Assembly: GCA_937920635.1 (NCBI GenBank)
Contig: CAKZUE010000004.1
Location: forward strand, 1-64,000
Reading direction: 5' to 3'
Source: an uncultured Bryobacteraceae bacterium
Lineage (GTDB): Bacteria; Acidobacteriota; Terriglobia; Bryobacterales; Bryobacteraceae
Length of the DNA: 64,000 nt
Within the stretch, counting starts at the first letter, position 1; every line of letters starts with the position of its first letter. Under the pieces are notes generated by a model. The model saw nothing but the letters and a program-made list of their open reading frames with translations, had not been told where the DNA came from and did no database searches. Shown here in pieces: positions 34,492 to 42,602 of this stretch. Position numbers and translations under genes: made by a program.

Positions 34492-35532
34492 TTGCGATTG
34501 GAAACGCCCCCCGAAAAGACCGTGTCTTCCGCCCCAGGCGCCGGCAGCCCCGCCCCGCAGCCGCGTGCCGCCAATGGCGCGGTGCGTGACGCTTGCCCGG
34601 CGTGCGGCGAGACGAATTTCCGGACGCTGTTCAGCGCCCATGACCGGCTCTTTGCGACGACGGACGAAGAATTTCTCATCGTCGAGTGCCGCCAGTGCCG
34701 CCTGATCCGCCTGCTGCCCTGGCCTGAGCCGCAGAAGCTGCATCAGTACTACCCGCCCGACTACTGGTTCGATCCCGCCGCGTCGGCCGCCGATTCGCTG
34801 GCAGAGGCGTGGCGGAGGCTGGCGATTCAGGATCACGTGCGGTTCGTGCGTGGCGCGCTGCGCGATCTGCCGCCCGACTCGCTGGTGCTGGATGTGGGCT
34901 GCGGCGGCGGGCTGTTCCTGCGCGAACTGCACCTGCCCGAGCACCGGGCGTTCGGGCTGGACTTCTCGCTGGATGCGGCATCGGTGGCATGGTCTGCCAA
35001 CGGCGTGCCGGCGGCGTGCGGCGCGCTGACGCGGGCGCCGTTCCGTCCGGCGTCATTCGGGCTGATCACGATGTTCCATGTGCTGGAGCATCTTTACGAC
35101 CCCACGGCGTACCTGGATGCGGCGCGGGAACTGCTGATTCCTGAAGGGCGGCTGGTGATCCAGGTGCCCAACGCGGGCTGCTGGCAGTTCCTGCTGTTCG
35201 GGGCGGCGTGGAACGGATTGGACGTGCCGCGGCACCTGATCGACTTCCGCGAATCGGATCTCGAAGCGCTGCTGGAGGCGGCGGGCTTCGAGATCGTGCG
35301 GCGCAAGCATTTCTCGCTGCGGGACAACCCGGCGGGGCTGGCTTCGACGGTGGCGCCGGCGCTGGATCCGATGGGCCGGCGGGTGCGGCGGGCGGACGCG
35401 TCGCCGCGGGCGCGCCTGCTCAAGGACGCCGCCTACTTCCTGCTGGTGCTGGCCGCCATTCCGTTCACCGCGCTCGAGGCCGCCTGCCGCGCGGGCTCCA
35501 CCGTCATGATCGAGGCGCGGCGGAAGCCATGA
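34492..35532 (+). CDS. Methyltransferase with N-terminal zinc-ribbon-like segment
   Basis: The 346-residue protein begins with a four-Cys element (CPACGETNF ... CRQCRL, about residues 35-70). A class I SAM fold follows: VLDVGCGGGLFLREL (motif I, about residue 128), FGLDFSLDA, ITMFHVLEHLYDP and LLIPEGRLVIQVPN. A C-terminal hydrophobic segment (AAYFLLVLAAIPFTALEAA) suggests membrane association. This layout is common among methyltransferases in polysaccharide loci. The start is uncertain: TTG 34492 is the longest, TTG 34498 also fits. Its stop overlaps the ATG of a second methyltransferase. Confidence 0.85.
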   Translation: MRLETPPEKTVSSAPGAGSPAPQPRAANGAVRDACPACGETNFRTLFSAHDRLFATTDEEFLIVECRQCRLIRLLPWPEPQKLHQYYPPDYWFDPAASAADSLAEAWRRLAIQDHVRFVRGALRDLPPDSLVLDVGCGGGLFLRELHLPEHRAFGLDFSLDAASVAWSANGVPAACGALTRAPFRPASFGLITMFHVLEHLYDPTAYLDAARELLIPEGRLVIQVPNAGCWQFLLFGAAWNGLDVPRHLIDFRESDLEALLEAAGFEIVRRKHFSLRDNPAGLASTVAPALDPMGRRVRRADASPRARLLKDAAYFLLVLAAIPFTALEAACRAGSTVMIEARRKP

Positions 35533-36200
35533 CCTACGCCGAGGCCCGGCGCCGCCTGCCCGGATGGCTACGGAAGCGCGTCTTTACGTTTGAAACGTTT
35601 ATTGAAGAATCCGTTTCGGCGTTCGCGCAGAGCCTGCCCGCCGGCGCGCGGCTGCTGGATGCGGGCGCGGGCGAGGCGCAGTATGCGCGCTTCTTTCCCC
35701 ATGTCCGCTATGTGGGGGTGGATCTCGCCGTCGGCGATCCGGCGTGGGACTACCGCCGGCTGCACGCCATCGCGGATCTGGAGCATCTCCCGTTCCCTGG
35801 CGCCGTTTTCGACGCCGCGCTGCACATCGTCACGCTGGAGCACCTGGCGCGCCCGGCGGAGGCGTTGAAGGAGCTGGCGCGGGTGATGCGCTCCGGCGCC
35901 GCGCTGCTGCTGGTGGCGCCGCAGGAGTGGGAGGTGCATCAGGCGCCGCACGACTACTACCGTTACACGCGCTACGGGCTGGAACACCTGCTGGCGCAGG
36001 CGGGGTTCCGGATCGAGGAGATCCGCCCGGCGGGCGGGCTGTTTCTGGTGATTTCGCGGCGGCTGCTGAACGCCTGTCAGCTTGTGCCGTGGCTGCTGCC
36101 GCTGTTCGCGCCGCTGGCGCTCGTGGCGGCGGCGCTCGATCCGCTCGATCATCGGAAGAACTTTACACTGGGCTATAGATGCCTTGCCCGCCGCACCTGA
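35529..36200 (+). CDS. SAM-dependent methyltransferase (Methyltransf_11 type)
   Basis: The 223-residue protein has motif I LLDAGAGEAQYARFF (about residue 43), the strand-2 acidic residue in VGVDLAVGD, DAALHIVTLEHLARP and LARVMRSGAALLLVAPQ. The HQAPHDYYRYTRYG segment is typical of uncharacterised methyltransferases in glycan clusters. A C-terminal hydrophobic stretch (LVPWLLPLFAPLALVAAAL) suggests a membrane contact. ATG 35529 overlaps the upstream TGA, so it is translationally coupled to the first methyltransferase. Its 3' end overlaps the M28 peptidase gene by 22 nt. The substrate is unknown. Confidence 0.85.
   Translation: MTYAEARRRLPGWLRKRVFTFETFIEESVSAFAQSLPAGARLLDAGAGEAQYARFFPHVRYVGVDLAVGDPAWDYRRLHAIADLEHLPFPGAVFDAALHIVTLEHLARPAEALKELARVMRSGAALLLVAPQEWEVHQAPHDYYRYTRYGLEHLLAQAGFRIEEIRPAGGLFLVISRRLLNACQLVPWLLPLFAPLALVAAALDPLDHRKNFTLGYRCLARRT
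36164..36169 (+). promoter_or_regulatory. -10-like TACACT box of the M28 gene
   Basis: TACACT lies inside the upstream coding region, 9 nt before ATG 36179. Confidence 0.4.
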
Positions 36201-37051
36201 CCGCCGTTCTGGCTTTCGCCGCCCTGATGCCTGCCCAGGCGCAGTTCAGCGGCCGTAACGCGCTCGAGCACACGCGCGAGCTTGTCTCGTACGGTCCGCG
36301 CCCGCCCGGCTCGCCGGGCATGAAGAAGGCGCAGGCCTATATTGTGCGGCACCTGAAGACGCACGGCTGGCAGGTGCGCGAGGACGATTTCACCGCGCGC
36401 ACGCCCGCCGGACCGATGGCGATGAAGAACATCATCGCCCACCGCGCGGGGACCTCCGGCAAAGCCGTGGCCCTCACCGGCCATTACGACACCAAGATCT
36501 TTCCGTTCCGCTTCGTGGGCGCCAACGACGGCGGCGCCTCGGCCGGTTTCCTGCTGGAGATGGCGCGCGCGCTGAAAGATGTGCCGCTGAAGAACGCCGT
36601 GTACCTGGTCTTTTTCGACGGCGAGGAGGCGGTGCGCGAGTGGACGGCCGAGGACAGCCTGTACGGCTCGCGGCGGCTGGCGGCGCAGTGGCAGCGGGAC
36701 AGGACGCTGTCCACGCTGACGGCGCTGATCAACGTGGACATGATCGGCGACCGCGATTTGCGCATCGTGCGCGAACAGTACTCATCGGACACGCTGATGC
36801 GCCTGATCTGGAGCGTGGCGCGGCAGCTCGGGCTGTCCCGGCATTTCAGCGGACCGGCGATGGCCATCGAGGACGATCATGTGCCGTTCCTGCGCCTCGG
36901 CGTGCGGGCGGCGAACCTGATCGATTTCGAGTACGGGCCGGATCACTCGTGGTGGCACACGCCGGAAGACACGCTCGACAAGCTTAGCCCGGACTCGTTT
37001 GAGGCCGTGGGGCGTGTGCTCATCGAGGTGCTGCGGCGCCTGGACGGATAA
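36179..37051 (+). CDS. Exported M28-family zinc peptidase (glutaminyl-cyclase-like)
   Basis: The 290-residue protein has a short signal (LTAVLAFAALMPAQA). The M28 zinc sites are LTGHYDTK, ANDGGASAGFLLEM, VFFDGEEAV (catalytic Glu pair), DMIGDRD and a final His in DHSWWHTPEDT. The spacing and the segment IEDDHVPFLRLGV resemble bacterial and animal glutaminyl-peptide cyclotransferases, which belong to this fold, so either aminopeptidase or pyroglutamate formation is possible. It overlaps the end of the methyltransferase gene by 22 nt but carries its own -10-like box. Confidence 0.87.
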   Translation: MPCPPHLTAVLAFAALMPAQAQFSGRNALEHTRELVSYGPRPPGSPGMKKAQAYIVRHLKTHGWQVREDDFTARTPAGPMAMKNIIAHRAGTSGKAVALTGHYDTKIFPFRFVGANDGGASAGFLLEMARALKDVPLKNAVYLVFFDGEEAVREWTAEDSLYGSRRLAAQWQRDRTLSTLTALINVDMIGDRDLRIVREQYSSDTLMRLIWSVARQLGLSRHFSGPAMAIEDDHVPFLRLGVRAANLIDFEYGPDHSWWHTPEDTLDKLSPDSFEAVGRVLIEVLRRLDG

Positions 37052-37060
37052 GGCAGTGCG

Positions 37061-39100
37061 TCACGGCTTGCTGGTCCACTGGGTGACCCAGTCGAGGAAG
37101 GTGCGGTACCAGAACAGCGAGTTCTGCGGCTTGAGAACCCAGTGCCCTTCATCGGGGAACAGAACGAGCTTTGACGGCACCTTCTTCACCTGAAGCGCGG
37201 TGAAGAGTTGCAAGCCCTGGCCGTAAGGGACGCGGTAGTCGAGCTCGCCGTGGATGACGAGCGTTGGCGTCTTGAAGTTCTCCGCATAGCGCGAGGGCGA
37301 CCAGCGGTCGTACATTTCCGGGTTTTCCCACGGGTGGCCCTTGAATTCCCAGGTGGTGAACCACAGCTCCTCGGTTTCGCCGCCCATGCTGTAGAGGTCG
37401 TAAACGCCCGCGTGGGAGACGAGGGCGCGGAACTTGTCCGTATGGCCGAGGATCCAGTTCACCATGTAGCCGCCGTAGCTGCCGCCGGCGGCAGCCATGC
37501 GCTTCGGATCCACGTAAGGCAGCTTTTCGACATGCTGCACGACGGCAAGGATGTCCTCGTAGACCCTGCCGCCCCAGTCGCCGTTGATCTCGTCGGTGAA
37601 CTTCGTGCCGTAGCCGGTGGAGCCGCGGGGATTGGGCATGACGACGAGGAAGCCCGCCGAGGCGAAGACCTGCGGATTCCAGCGGAAGCTGAACGATTCG
37701 CCCCACGCGCCCTGCGGCCCGCCATGAATCAGAAACAGAACCGGGTACTTCCTGTTTGAATCAAAATTGGGCGGTTTTAGCAGGAAGCTGTGCACGGGAG
37801 CGCCCTCGGCGCCGGTGACGGTGAAGTCCTCCAGGGGCCGGAGATCGTGCTCCGCCAGCAACGCTTCGTTCAGGCGGGTGATGGGCGCGGGCGCTCCGCC
37901 TCCGCTGGCGGCGCGGTACAGCTCGGGCGGGCGCGAGCCGCTCATTTCGCTGTAGACGAGCGTGCGGCCGTCGGCGGTGAACTGAAGATCGCCGACGTGC
38001 GCCGAGCCCTGCGTGATGACGCGCGAGCCGCCGCCGGTGACGGGAATCAGGTGCGCCTGCTGGCGCCCGCGGTCCTCCACGGTGAAGGCGATCCGCTTCG
38101 AGTCCGGGTGCCAGGTGAAGCCGGTGACGTGGCGGTCGAGGTTCTCGGTAAGCACGGTAAGCTGCCCGGTTTCGCGCTCGAGCACGGCGAGGCGCCAGCG
38201 GTCGCTTTCGTAGCCCGGGCGGACCTGCATGCGCCACGCGAGCCACTTGCCGTCGGGCGAGTATTGCGGACTCGCGTCGGCGCCGGGGCTCGAGGAGATC
38301 TTCACCGGCTCGCGGCCTTCGCCGGGGCCTTCGATGGGAATCACGTAGAGTTCCCAGTTGGTGCTCAGAGCCTGATGTTCGTCGAAGTTGGCGGCGTAAC
38401 AGACCTCCTTGCCATCGGGCGAGACGGCGTAATCACCACCGCCGCTGAGCGAGAACGGCGGCACGTCGTGGCGCGCGCCTGGCGTGAGATCGCGGACCGT
38501 GCCGCCGGCGGCAGGCACGGCCATCAGATGGCGCACGCGCCTGCCCTTCCACTGGTTCCAGTGGCGGTACAGGAGGCGGTCGTAGACGCGCGCCTTCACC
38601 GGGTTTTTCGCCTCCTCATCCATGCGCTTCTGGTTGCAGGCGGCGTCGGCATTGCACTCCGGATAGACCTCGCTAGTAAAGACCAGGTGCTTGCCGTCGC
38701 CGCTCCAGATGACGCCGTCGGCTTCGGTGGGGAGGCTGGTGACCTGGCGGGGCTTCTCGCCGAGCGCGTCCATCACCCACACCTGCGCCGAGCCGCCGCG
38801 GGTGGAGATGAAGGCGATGTGTTTCGAATCCGGGCTGAAGCGCGCGCCCCAGTTGCGGCCCTCCGTGGTGGCCTTGCGCGCCGGACCGCCCGCCAGAGGG
38901 CTGATCCAGACCTGGCGGTCCACGGCGTTCTTTGCCAGATCCGGCTCGCCAACGGTGTAGGCGACCGCGGAGCCGTCCGGCGCCACAGACGGATCGCCGA
39001 TCCGTTTCAGCTTCATCATGGCTTCGGCGGTGAAGGGCGCTTTCTGCGCCGCCGCAGTGAAAGCCGCCAGCGACAGGGCAAGGACGGTCCGGGTCAACAT
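37061..39100 (-). CDS. Exported S9 family prolyl-oligopeptidase-type peptidase
   Basis: The 679-residue protein has a signal peptide (LTRTVLALSLAAFTAAAQ). An N-terminal beta-propeller (about 25-410) carries repeated Asp-rich blades (FSPDSKHIAFIS, WHPDSKRIAFTV). A C-terminal alpha/beta-hydrolase follows, with the nucleophile Ser in GGSYGGYMVNW, Asp in GELDYRVPYGQG and His in DEGHWV. It is of the acylaminoacyl-peptidase/DPP-IV-like type, cutting short peptides in the periplasm. It is convergent with the M28 gene with a 9-nt gap, so the two peptidases share a narrow intergenic space. Confidence 0.93.
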   Translation of the reverse strand: MLTRTVLALSLAAFTAAAQKAPFTAEAMMKLKRIGDPSVAPDGSAVAYTVGEPDLAKNAVDRQVWISPLAGGPARKATTEGRNWGARFSPDSKHIAFISTRGGSAQVWVMDALGEKPRQVTSLPTEADGVIWSGDGKHLVFTSEVYPECNADAACNQKRMDEEAKNPVKARVYDRLLYRHWNQWKGRRVRHLMAVPAAGGTVRDLTPGARHDVPPFSLSGGGDYAVSPDGKEVCYAANFDEHQALSTNWELYVIPIEGPGEGREPVKISSSPGADASPQYSPDGKWLAWRMQVRPGYESDRWRLAVLERETGQLTVLTENLDRHVTGFTWHPDSKRIAFTVEDRGRQQAHLIPVTGGGSRVITQGSAHVGDLQFTADGRTLVYSEMSGSRPPELYRAASGGGAPAPITRLNEALLAEHDLRPLEDFTVTGAEGAPVHSFLLKPPNFDSNRKYPVLFLIHGGPQGAWGESFSFRWNPQVFASAGFLVVMPNPRGSTGYGTKFTDEINGDWGGRVYEDILAVVQHVEKLPYVDPKRMAAAGGSYGGYMVNWILGHTDKFRALVSHAGVYDLYSMGGETEELWFTTWEFKGHPWENPEMYDRWSPSRYAENFKTPTLVIHGELDYRVPYGQGLQLFTALQVKKVPSKLVLFPDEGHWVLKPQNSLFWYRTFLDWVTQWTSKP

Positions 39101-39106
39101 ACCTCA

Positions 39107-39116
39107 ATGATACGAT
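39107..39116. promoter_or_regulatory. Overlapping divergent -10-like boxes
   Basis: The minus-strand TATCAT (39107-39112) is 6 nt before the S9 ATG. The plus-strand TACGAT (39111-39116) precedes the gamma-carbonic-anhydrase start at 39136. The two hexamers share 2 bp, so only one polymerase could occupy the site. Confidence 0.4.
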
Positions 39117-39135
39117 GGTAGTTTCGCGCTCACTT

Positions 39136-39654
39136 ATGATTCGTCCCTACCGCGGAATCTACCCGAAAATCGCTTCATCGGCCTATGTGGATCAGGCGGC
39201 AACGGTGATCGGCGACGTCACGCTTGGCGAGCGTTCGAGCGTATGGCCGGGCGCCGTGCTGCGCGGCGACGTCAACCGCATCGAGATCGGCGAGGAGACC
39301 AACATCCAGGACGGCAGCGTGCTGCACGGCGAGTTGGACCGCTATCCGGTGATCCTCGGCGCGCGCGTGACCGTCGGGCACATGGCGTGCCTGCACGGCT
39401 GCGTGATCGAGGACGACGTGCTCGTCGGCATCGGAGCGATCGTGCTGAACGGGGCGCGGGTCGGGCGCGGATCGGTGATCGCCGCCGGATCGCTGGTGCC
39501 CGAGGGCATGGAGATTCCGCCGGAATCGCTGGTGATGGGCGTGCCGGCGAAGGTGCGGCGCCAGGTGACCGAAGAGGAGAAGCTGCGCTTCCGCGAGAAC
39601 GCGCAGCGTTACATCCGTTACCGCCAGGATTACCGCGACGAGGCGGCGCACTGA
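39136..39654 (+). CDS. Gamma-carbonic-anhydrase-like hexapeptide-repeat protein
   Basis: The 172-residue protein folds as a left-handed beta-helix, with repeated VIGDVTLG / VLIGIGAIVLNGARVG hexapeptides. Zinc-ligand histidines occur in VLHGELD and VGHMACLHGC. This is the gamma-CA/YrdA group. The start at ATG 39136 gives MIRPYRGIYP, the usual family N-terminus; an in-frame ATG at 39115 overlaps the promoter region. Activity as true carbonic anhydrase is not certain for YrdA-type members. hisS follows after a 1-nt gap. Confidence 0.92.
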   Translation: MIRPYRGIYPKIASSAYVDQAATVIGDVTLGERSSVWPGAVLRGDVNRIEIGEETNIQDGSVLHGELDRYPVILGARVTVGHMACLHGCVIEDDVLVGIGAIVLNGARVGRGSVIAAGSLVPEGMEIPPESLVMGVPAKVRRQVTEEEKLRFRENAQRYIRYRQDYRDEAAH

Positions 39655-39655
39655 A

Positions 39656-40924
39656 ATGATCCGGGCCATCCGCGGCACGCGCGACATCCTGCCGCCTCAA
39701 TCTGCGCTGTGGAACTATGTCGAATCGCGGGCGCGCGAGGTGTTCCGCACCTACCACTACCAGGAGATCCGCACGCCGATTTTCGAGGAGACGGCGCTGT
39801 TTGCGCGCGGCGTGGGCGAGGACACCGACATCGTCTCCAAGGAAATGTACACGTGGGCGGACCGCGACGGCACGTCGCTGACGCTGCGTCCGGAGAACAC
39901 GGCGAGCGTGATCCGCGCCTGGATCGAACACCGGCTGGACCAGATCCCGGGGTTGAAAAAGCTCTATTACATCGGGCCGATGTTCCGCCGCGAACGCCCG
40001 CAAAAAGGCCGCTACCGGCAGTTTTCGCAGATCGGCGCCGAGTGCATCGGCTCGGAGTCGCCCGTGGTGGATGCCGAGATCATCGAGCTTGCGCTGGACG
40101 TGTTGGACCGTTGCGGCGTGCGCCATCCGCACCTGCTGTTGAACAGCGTCGGGTGCCCGGCGTGCCGTCCGGCATTTGTCGAGAAGCTCCGCGAGCGGCT
40201 CGCCACGGTGAGCGGACAGCTCTGCCAGGACTGCCAGCGGCGGTCGGTGACCAATCCGCTGCGCGTGCTCGACTGCAAGGTGCCCGAAGACCAGAACGTG
40301 ATCGACTCTCTGCCGTCGATTCTCGAGCACCTGTGCGAAGCCTGCCGGAAGCACTTCGATTCCGTGCAGGAGCTGCTGGCGGCGCGGGGCATCGAATATG
40401 AGATCCGGTCCCGGCTGGTGCGCGGGCTGGACTATTACACGCGGACGACCTTTGAGGTGACACACGGCGCGCTGGGGGCGCAAAACTCGATTCTCGGCGG
40501 CGGGCGTTATGACGGTCTGGCGGAGGCGCTCGGCTCGCGCGTGCCTGCGCCGGGGATCGGGTTTTCCATTGGCGAGGACCGCTTGGTACTGGCGATCGAG
40601 GATCAGGTATCGGCCGAGGAGTTGGCGCGGCTGGACGTGTTTCTGATTCCCATCGGACAGGCGGCGTTGAAGGAGTGCGCAGGGCTGGCGCGGGAGTTGC
40701 GCGGGGCGGGTTTCTCGGTGGAGCTGTCGGCGGATCCGAAGGTGAAGCGCGCGATGGAGCTGGCCAACAAGGCGGGGGCGCGGTTCGCGGTGATCGTGGG
40801 CGACGATGAGATGGCCCGCGGCGAGGTTGCGCTGAAAGACATGGCGAGGGCGGAGCAGACGACCGTGGCGCGGAGCGCGCTGGTGGAAGCGCTGCGCGGG
40901 CGCCTTGGCTCAGCGCCGGCGTAG
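39656..40924 (+). CDS. hisS: Histidyl-tRNA synthetase
   Basis: The 422-residue class II aminoacyl-tRNA synthetase charges tRNA-His. It has the opening RAIRGTRDILPP, motif 2 MFRRERPQKGRYRQF with SQIGAECIGS, the histidine-specific RGLDYYTRTTFEV and motif 3 GGGRYDGL. The C-terminal anticodon-binding domain covers about 330-422. Length matches the bacterial enzyme. The ATG is next to the previous stop (TGAAATG). Its last 15 nt overlap the convergent cupin gene. Confidence 0.97.
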   Translation: MIRAIRGTRDILPPQSALWNYVESRAREVFRTYHYQEIRTPIFEETALFARGVGEDTDIVSKEMYTWADRDGTSLTLRPENTASVIRAWIEHRLDQIPGLKKLYYIGPMFRRERPQKGRYRQFSQIGAECIGSESPVVDAEIIELALDVLDRCGVRHPHLLLNSVGCPACRPAFVEKLRERLATVSGQLCQDCQRRSVTNPLRVLDCKVPEDQNVIDSLPSILEHLCEACRKHFDSVQELLAARGIEYEIRSRLVRGLDYYTRTTFEVTHGALGAQNSILGGGRYDGLAEALGSRVPAPGIGFSIGEDRLVLAIEDQVSAEELARLDVFLIPIGQAALKECAGLARELRGAGFSVELSADPKVKRAMELANKAGARFAVIVGDDEMARGEVALKDMARAEQTTVARSALVEALRGRLGSAPA

Positions 40925-41278
40925 GTAGGCGTCGTCGCCGCGGATCCAGTCTTCGCGCGGAGGGCTGAACAGATCCAGCACAATGCTGTCTTCGAGGACT
41001 TCGACGCCATGAGGCTCGTTCGGGGCAAGGCGCATCACCTGCCCGGGGCCCACATCCTCCGTGGCGCCGCCGAGCAGGAACCGCAGGCGCCCGCTCAGCA
41101 CCATCGAAACCTGTTCGTTTTCGTGCGAGTGGACGGGAACCGTGCAGCCGGCCTTCATCTCCAGCCGCGCCAGCGTCAGCCGCTGTGTGTGCACCATCTG
41201 GCGGCGCATCCTGTCGTTGAGCGTCTCGGAGGGGATCTCGCTCCAGTCGAAAGGCTTCACAGCCGGGCAGTGTATCAT
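40910..41278 (-). CDS. Small cupin-domain protein
   Basis: The 122-residue protein has one cupin barrel. The two metal motifs are VPVHSHENEQVSMVLSGR (His-His-Glu) and GPGQVMRLAPNEPHGVEV (final His). Single-domain cupins of this size are often sugar or carboxylate binders, or dioxygenase-like; the role here is not shown. The start is ATG 41278, next to the rfbA promoter region. It overlaps the hisS stop by 15 nt on the opposite strand. Confidence 0.85.
   Translation of the reverse strand: MIHCPAVKPFDWSEIPSETLNDRMRRQMVHTQRLTLARLEMKAGCTVPVHSHENEQVSMVLSGRLRFLLGGATEDVGPGQVMRLAPNEPHGVEVLEDSIVLDLFSPPREDWIRGDDAYLRRR
41273..41278 (+). promoter_or_regulatory. -10-like TATCAT box of rfbA
   Basis: TATCAT lies 44 nt upstream of rfbA, coinciding with the start codon of the divergent cupin gene. 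Unlike many neighbours, rfbA keeps a GGGGAGG ribosome site 5 nt before its ATG. Confidence 0.3.
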
Positions 41279-41322
41279 ATGGGATGTTGCGCCCACGCGC
41301 GGCGCCGCCCGGGGAGGCATGC

Positions 41323-42060
41323 ATGAAAGGCGTCATTCTCGCCGGAGGCAAGGGCACCCGCCTGTATCCTCTGACGAAAATCACCAATAAACATCTTTTG
41401 CCTGTGTACGACCAGCCGATGATTTATTACCCGATTCAGACGCTGGTGGACGCCGGCATCCGGGACATTCTCATCGTGACTGGCGGCAATTATGCGGGCG
41501 ATTTCCTCCAGCTTCTCGGCAACGGGCGGCAGTTCGGACTGACGAGCCTGAACTACACCTATCAGGAGGGCGAAGGCGGCATCGCCGATGCGCTCTCGCT
41601 GGCCGAGCACTTCGCTGACAATGAAAAGCTCTGCGTGATTCTCGGGGACAACATCATCGAAAAAGGCATCCGGGAGGCCGTGGAGGAGTTCCGGCGCCAG
41701 AAAAAGGGCGCGAAAATTCTTTTGAAGGAAGTGCCGGATCCGGAGCGGTTCGGCGTGGCGGAGGTTCATAAGGGGCACGTCGTCAACATCGAGGAGAAGC
41801 CTAAATCCCCGAAGACGAACTTCGCCGTCACCGGCATTTATATGTATGATGCGACAGTGTTCGACAAGATCCGCACGCTCGAGCCGAGCGCCCGCGGCGA
41901 GCTGGAAATCACCGACGTCAACAACGCCTACATCCGGGAAGCCTCGCTCTCGTTCTCGTTTCTCGACGGATGGTGGACCGACGCCGGCACGTTCGATTCG
42001 CTGCTGCGCGCCGCCACTCTAGTGGCGCAGACGCGGCGCCGCGAAGGGGCGAAACCATGA
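41323..42060 (+). CDS. rfbA: Glucose-1-phosphate thymidylyltransferase (short form)
   Basis: The 245-residue enzyme forms dTDP-glucose from glucose-1-phosphate and dTTP. It carries GVILAGGKGTRLYPLT, QPMIYYPIQTLVDAGI, VILGDNI (metal site) and EEKPKSPKTNFAVTGIYMYD. It is about 45 residues shorter than E. coli RmlA (about 290), matching the short class that lacks the C-terminal extension. GGGGAGG precedes ATG 41323. Its TGA overlaps the rfbC ATG, and rfbB follows with another 4-nt overlap, so this is one operon. Confidence 0.92.
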   Translation: MKGVILAGGKGTRLYPLTKITNKHLLPVYDQPMIYYPIQTLVDAGIRDILIVTGGNYAGDFLQLLGNGRQFGLTSLNYTYQEGEGGIADALSLAEHFADNEKLCVILGDNIIEKGIREAVEEFRRQKKGAKILLKEVPDPERFGVAEVHKGHVVNIEEKPKSPKTNFAVTGIYMYDATVFDKIRTLEPSARGELEITDVNNAYIREASLSFSFLDGWWTDAGTFDSLLRAATLVAQTRRREGAKP

Positions 42061-42602
42061 GCGCTGAAGGGGTGGAGATCCGCGTGCCTCAGTGCGAGGC
42101 GGGCATCGGACGGGTGATTGCCAAAGCCGATTCCGCCGACCTGATCGAAGGCGTGCGCGTTTCGGCAGTCCCGTTGTGGTCGGACGACCGGGGCTATTTC
42201 CTCGAGGTGGCGCGGATGAAATGCGGCTTGGCAGCCGGATTTCCGCCGGAATCGACGCAGGTGAGCGCGGCTCTGTCGTATCCCGGCGCGATCAAGGCGT
42301 TCCATTTCCACCGGCGCCAGACGGACTTCTGGACGGTGGTGGAAGGGATGTTTCAGGTAGCGCTGGTCGATCTGCGCCCGGACTCGCCCACGTTCGGGCG
42401 CAAGAACACGCTGTATGTGGGCGTGCTGCGCCCGTGGCAGATCCTGATTCCGCCGGGCGTGGGGCACGGCTACAAAGTGATTGGCGCGTCGCCCGCCTTG
42501 CTCGTGTACCTGACGGACCGCTTCTATGATCCCTCAGATGAGGGGCGCATCGCGTACAACAATACGGGCATCGCCTACGACTGGGAGTTGCAGCACAAAT
42601 GA
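42057..42602 (+). CDS. rfbC: dTDP-4-dehydrorhamnose 3,5-epimerase-like protein
   Basis: The 181-residue cupin-fold protein fits the RmlC family: DDRGYFLEVAR, AIKAFHFHRRQTDFWTVVEG and PPGVGHGYKVIG. Typical RmlC enzymes have a 'KGIRGLHYQ' segment; here it reads KAFHFH, a divergence that could reflect a different epimerisation substrate. Length is close to the family's 180-185. Overlapping start and stop codons couple it to rfbA and rfbB. The exact sugar made is therefore not proven. Confidence 0.82.
   Translation: MSAEGVEIRVPQCEAGIGRVIAKADSADLIEGVRVSAVPLWSDDRGYFLEVARMKCGLAAGFPPESTQVSAALSYPGAIKAFHFHRRQTDFWTVVEGMFQVALVDLRPDSPTFGRKNTLYVGVLRPWQILIPPGVGHGYKVIGASPALLVYLTDRFYDPSDEGRIAYNNTGIAYDWELQHK

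Noticed and set aside
34481-34705. ATG-started plus-strand frame at the methyltransferase promoter
   Set aside because: It runs in another frame through the methyltransferase coding region and has Pro/Arg-rich shadow composition.
37790-39121. Plus-strand open frame of 443 codons opposite the S9 peptidase
   Set aside because: It is a shadow of the peptidase, which has a full catalytic triad and signal peptide.
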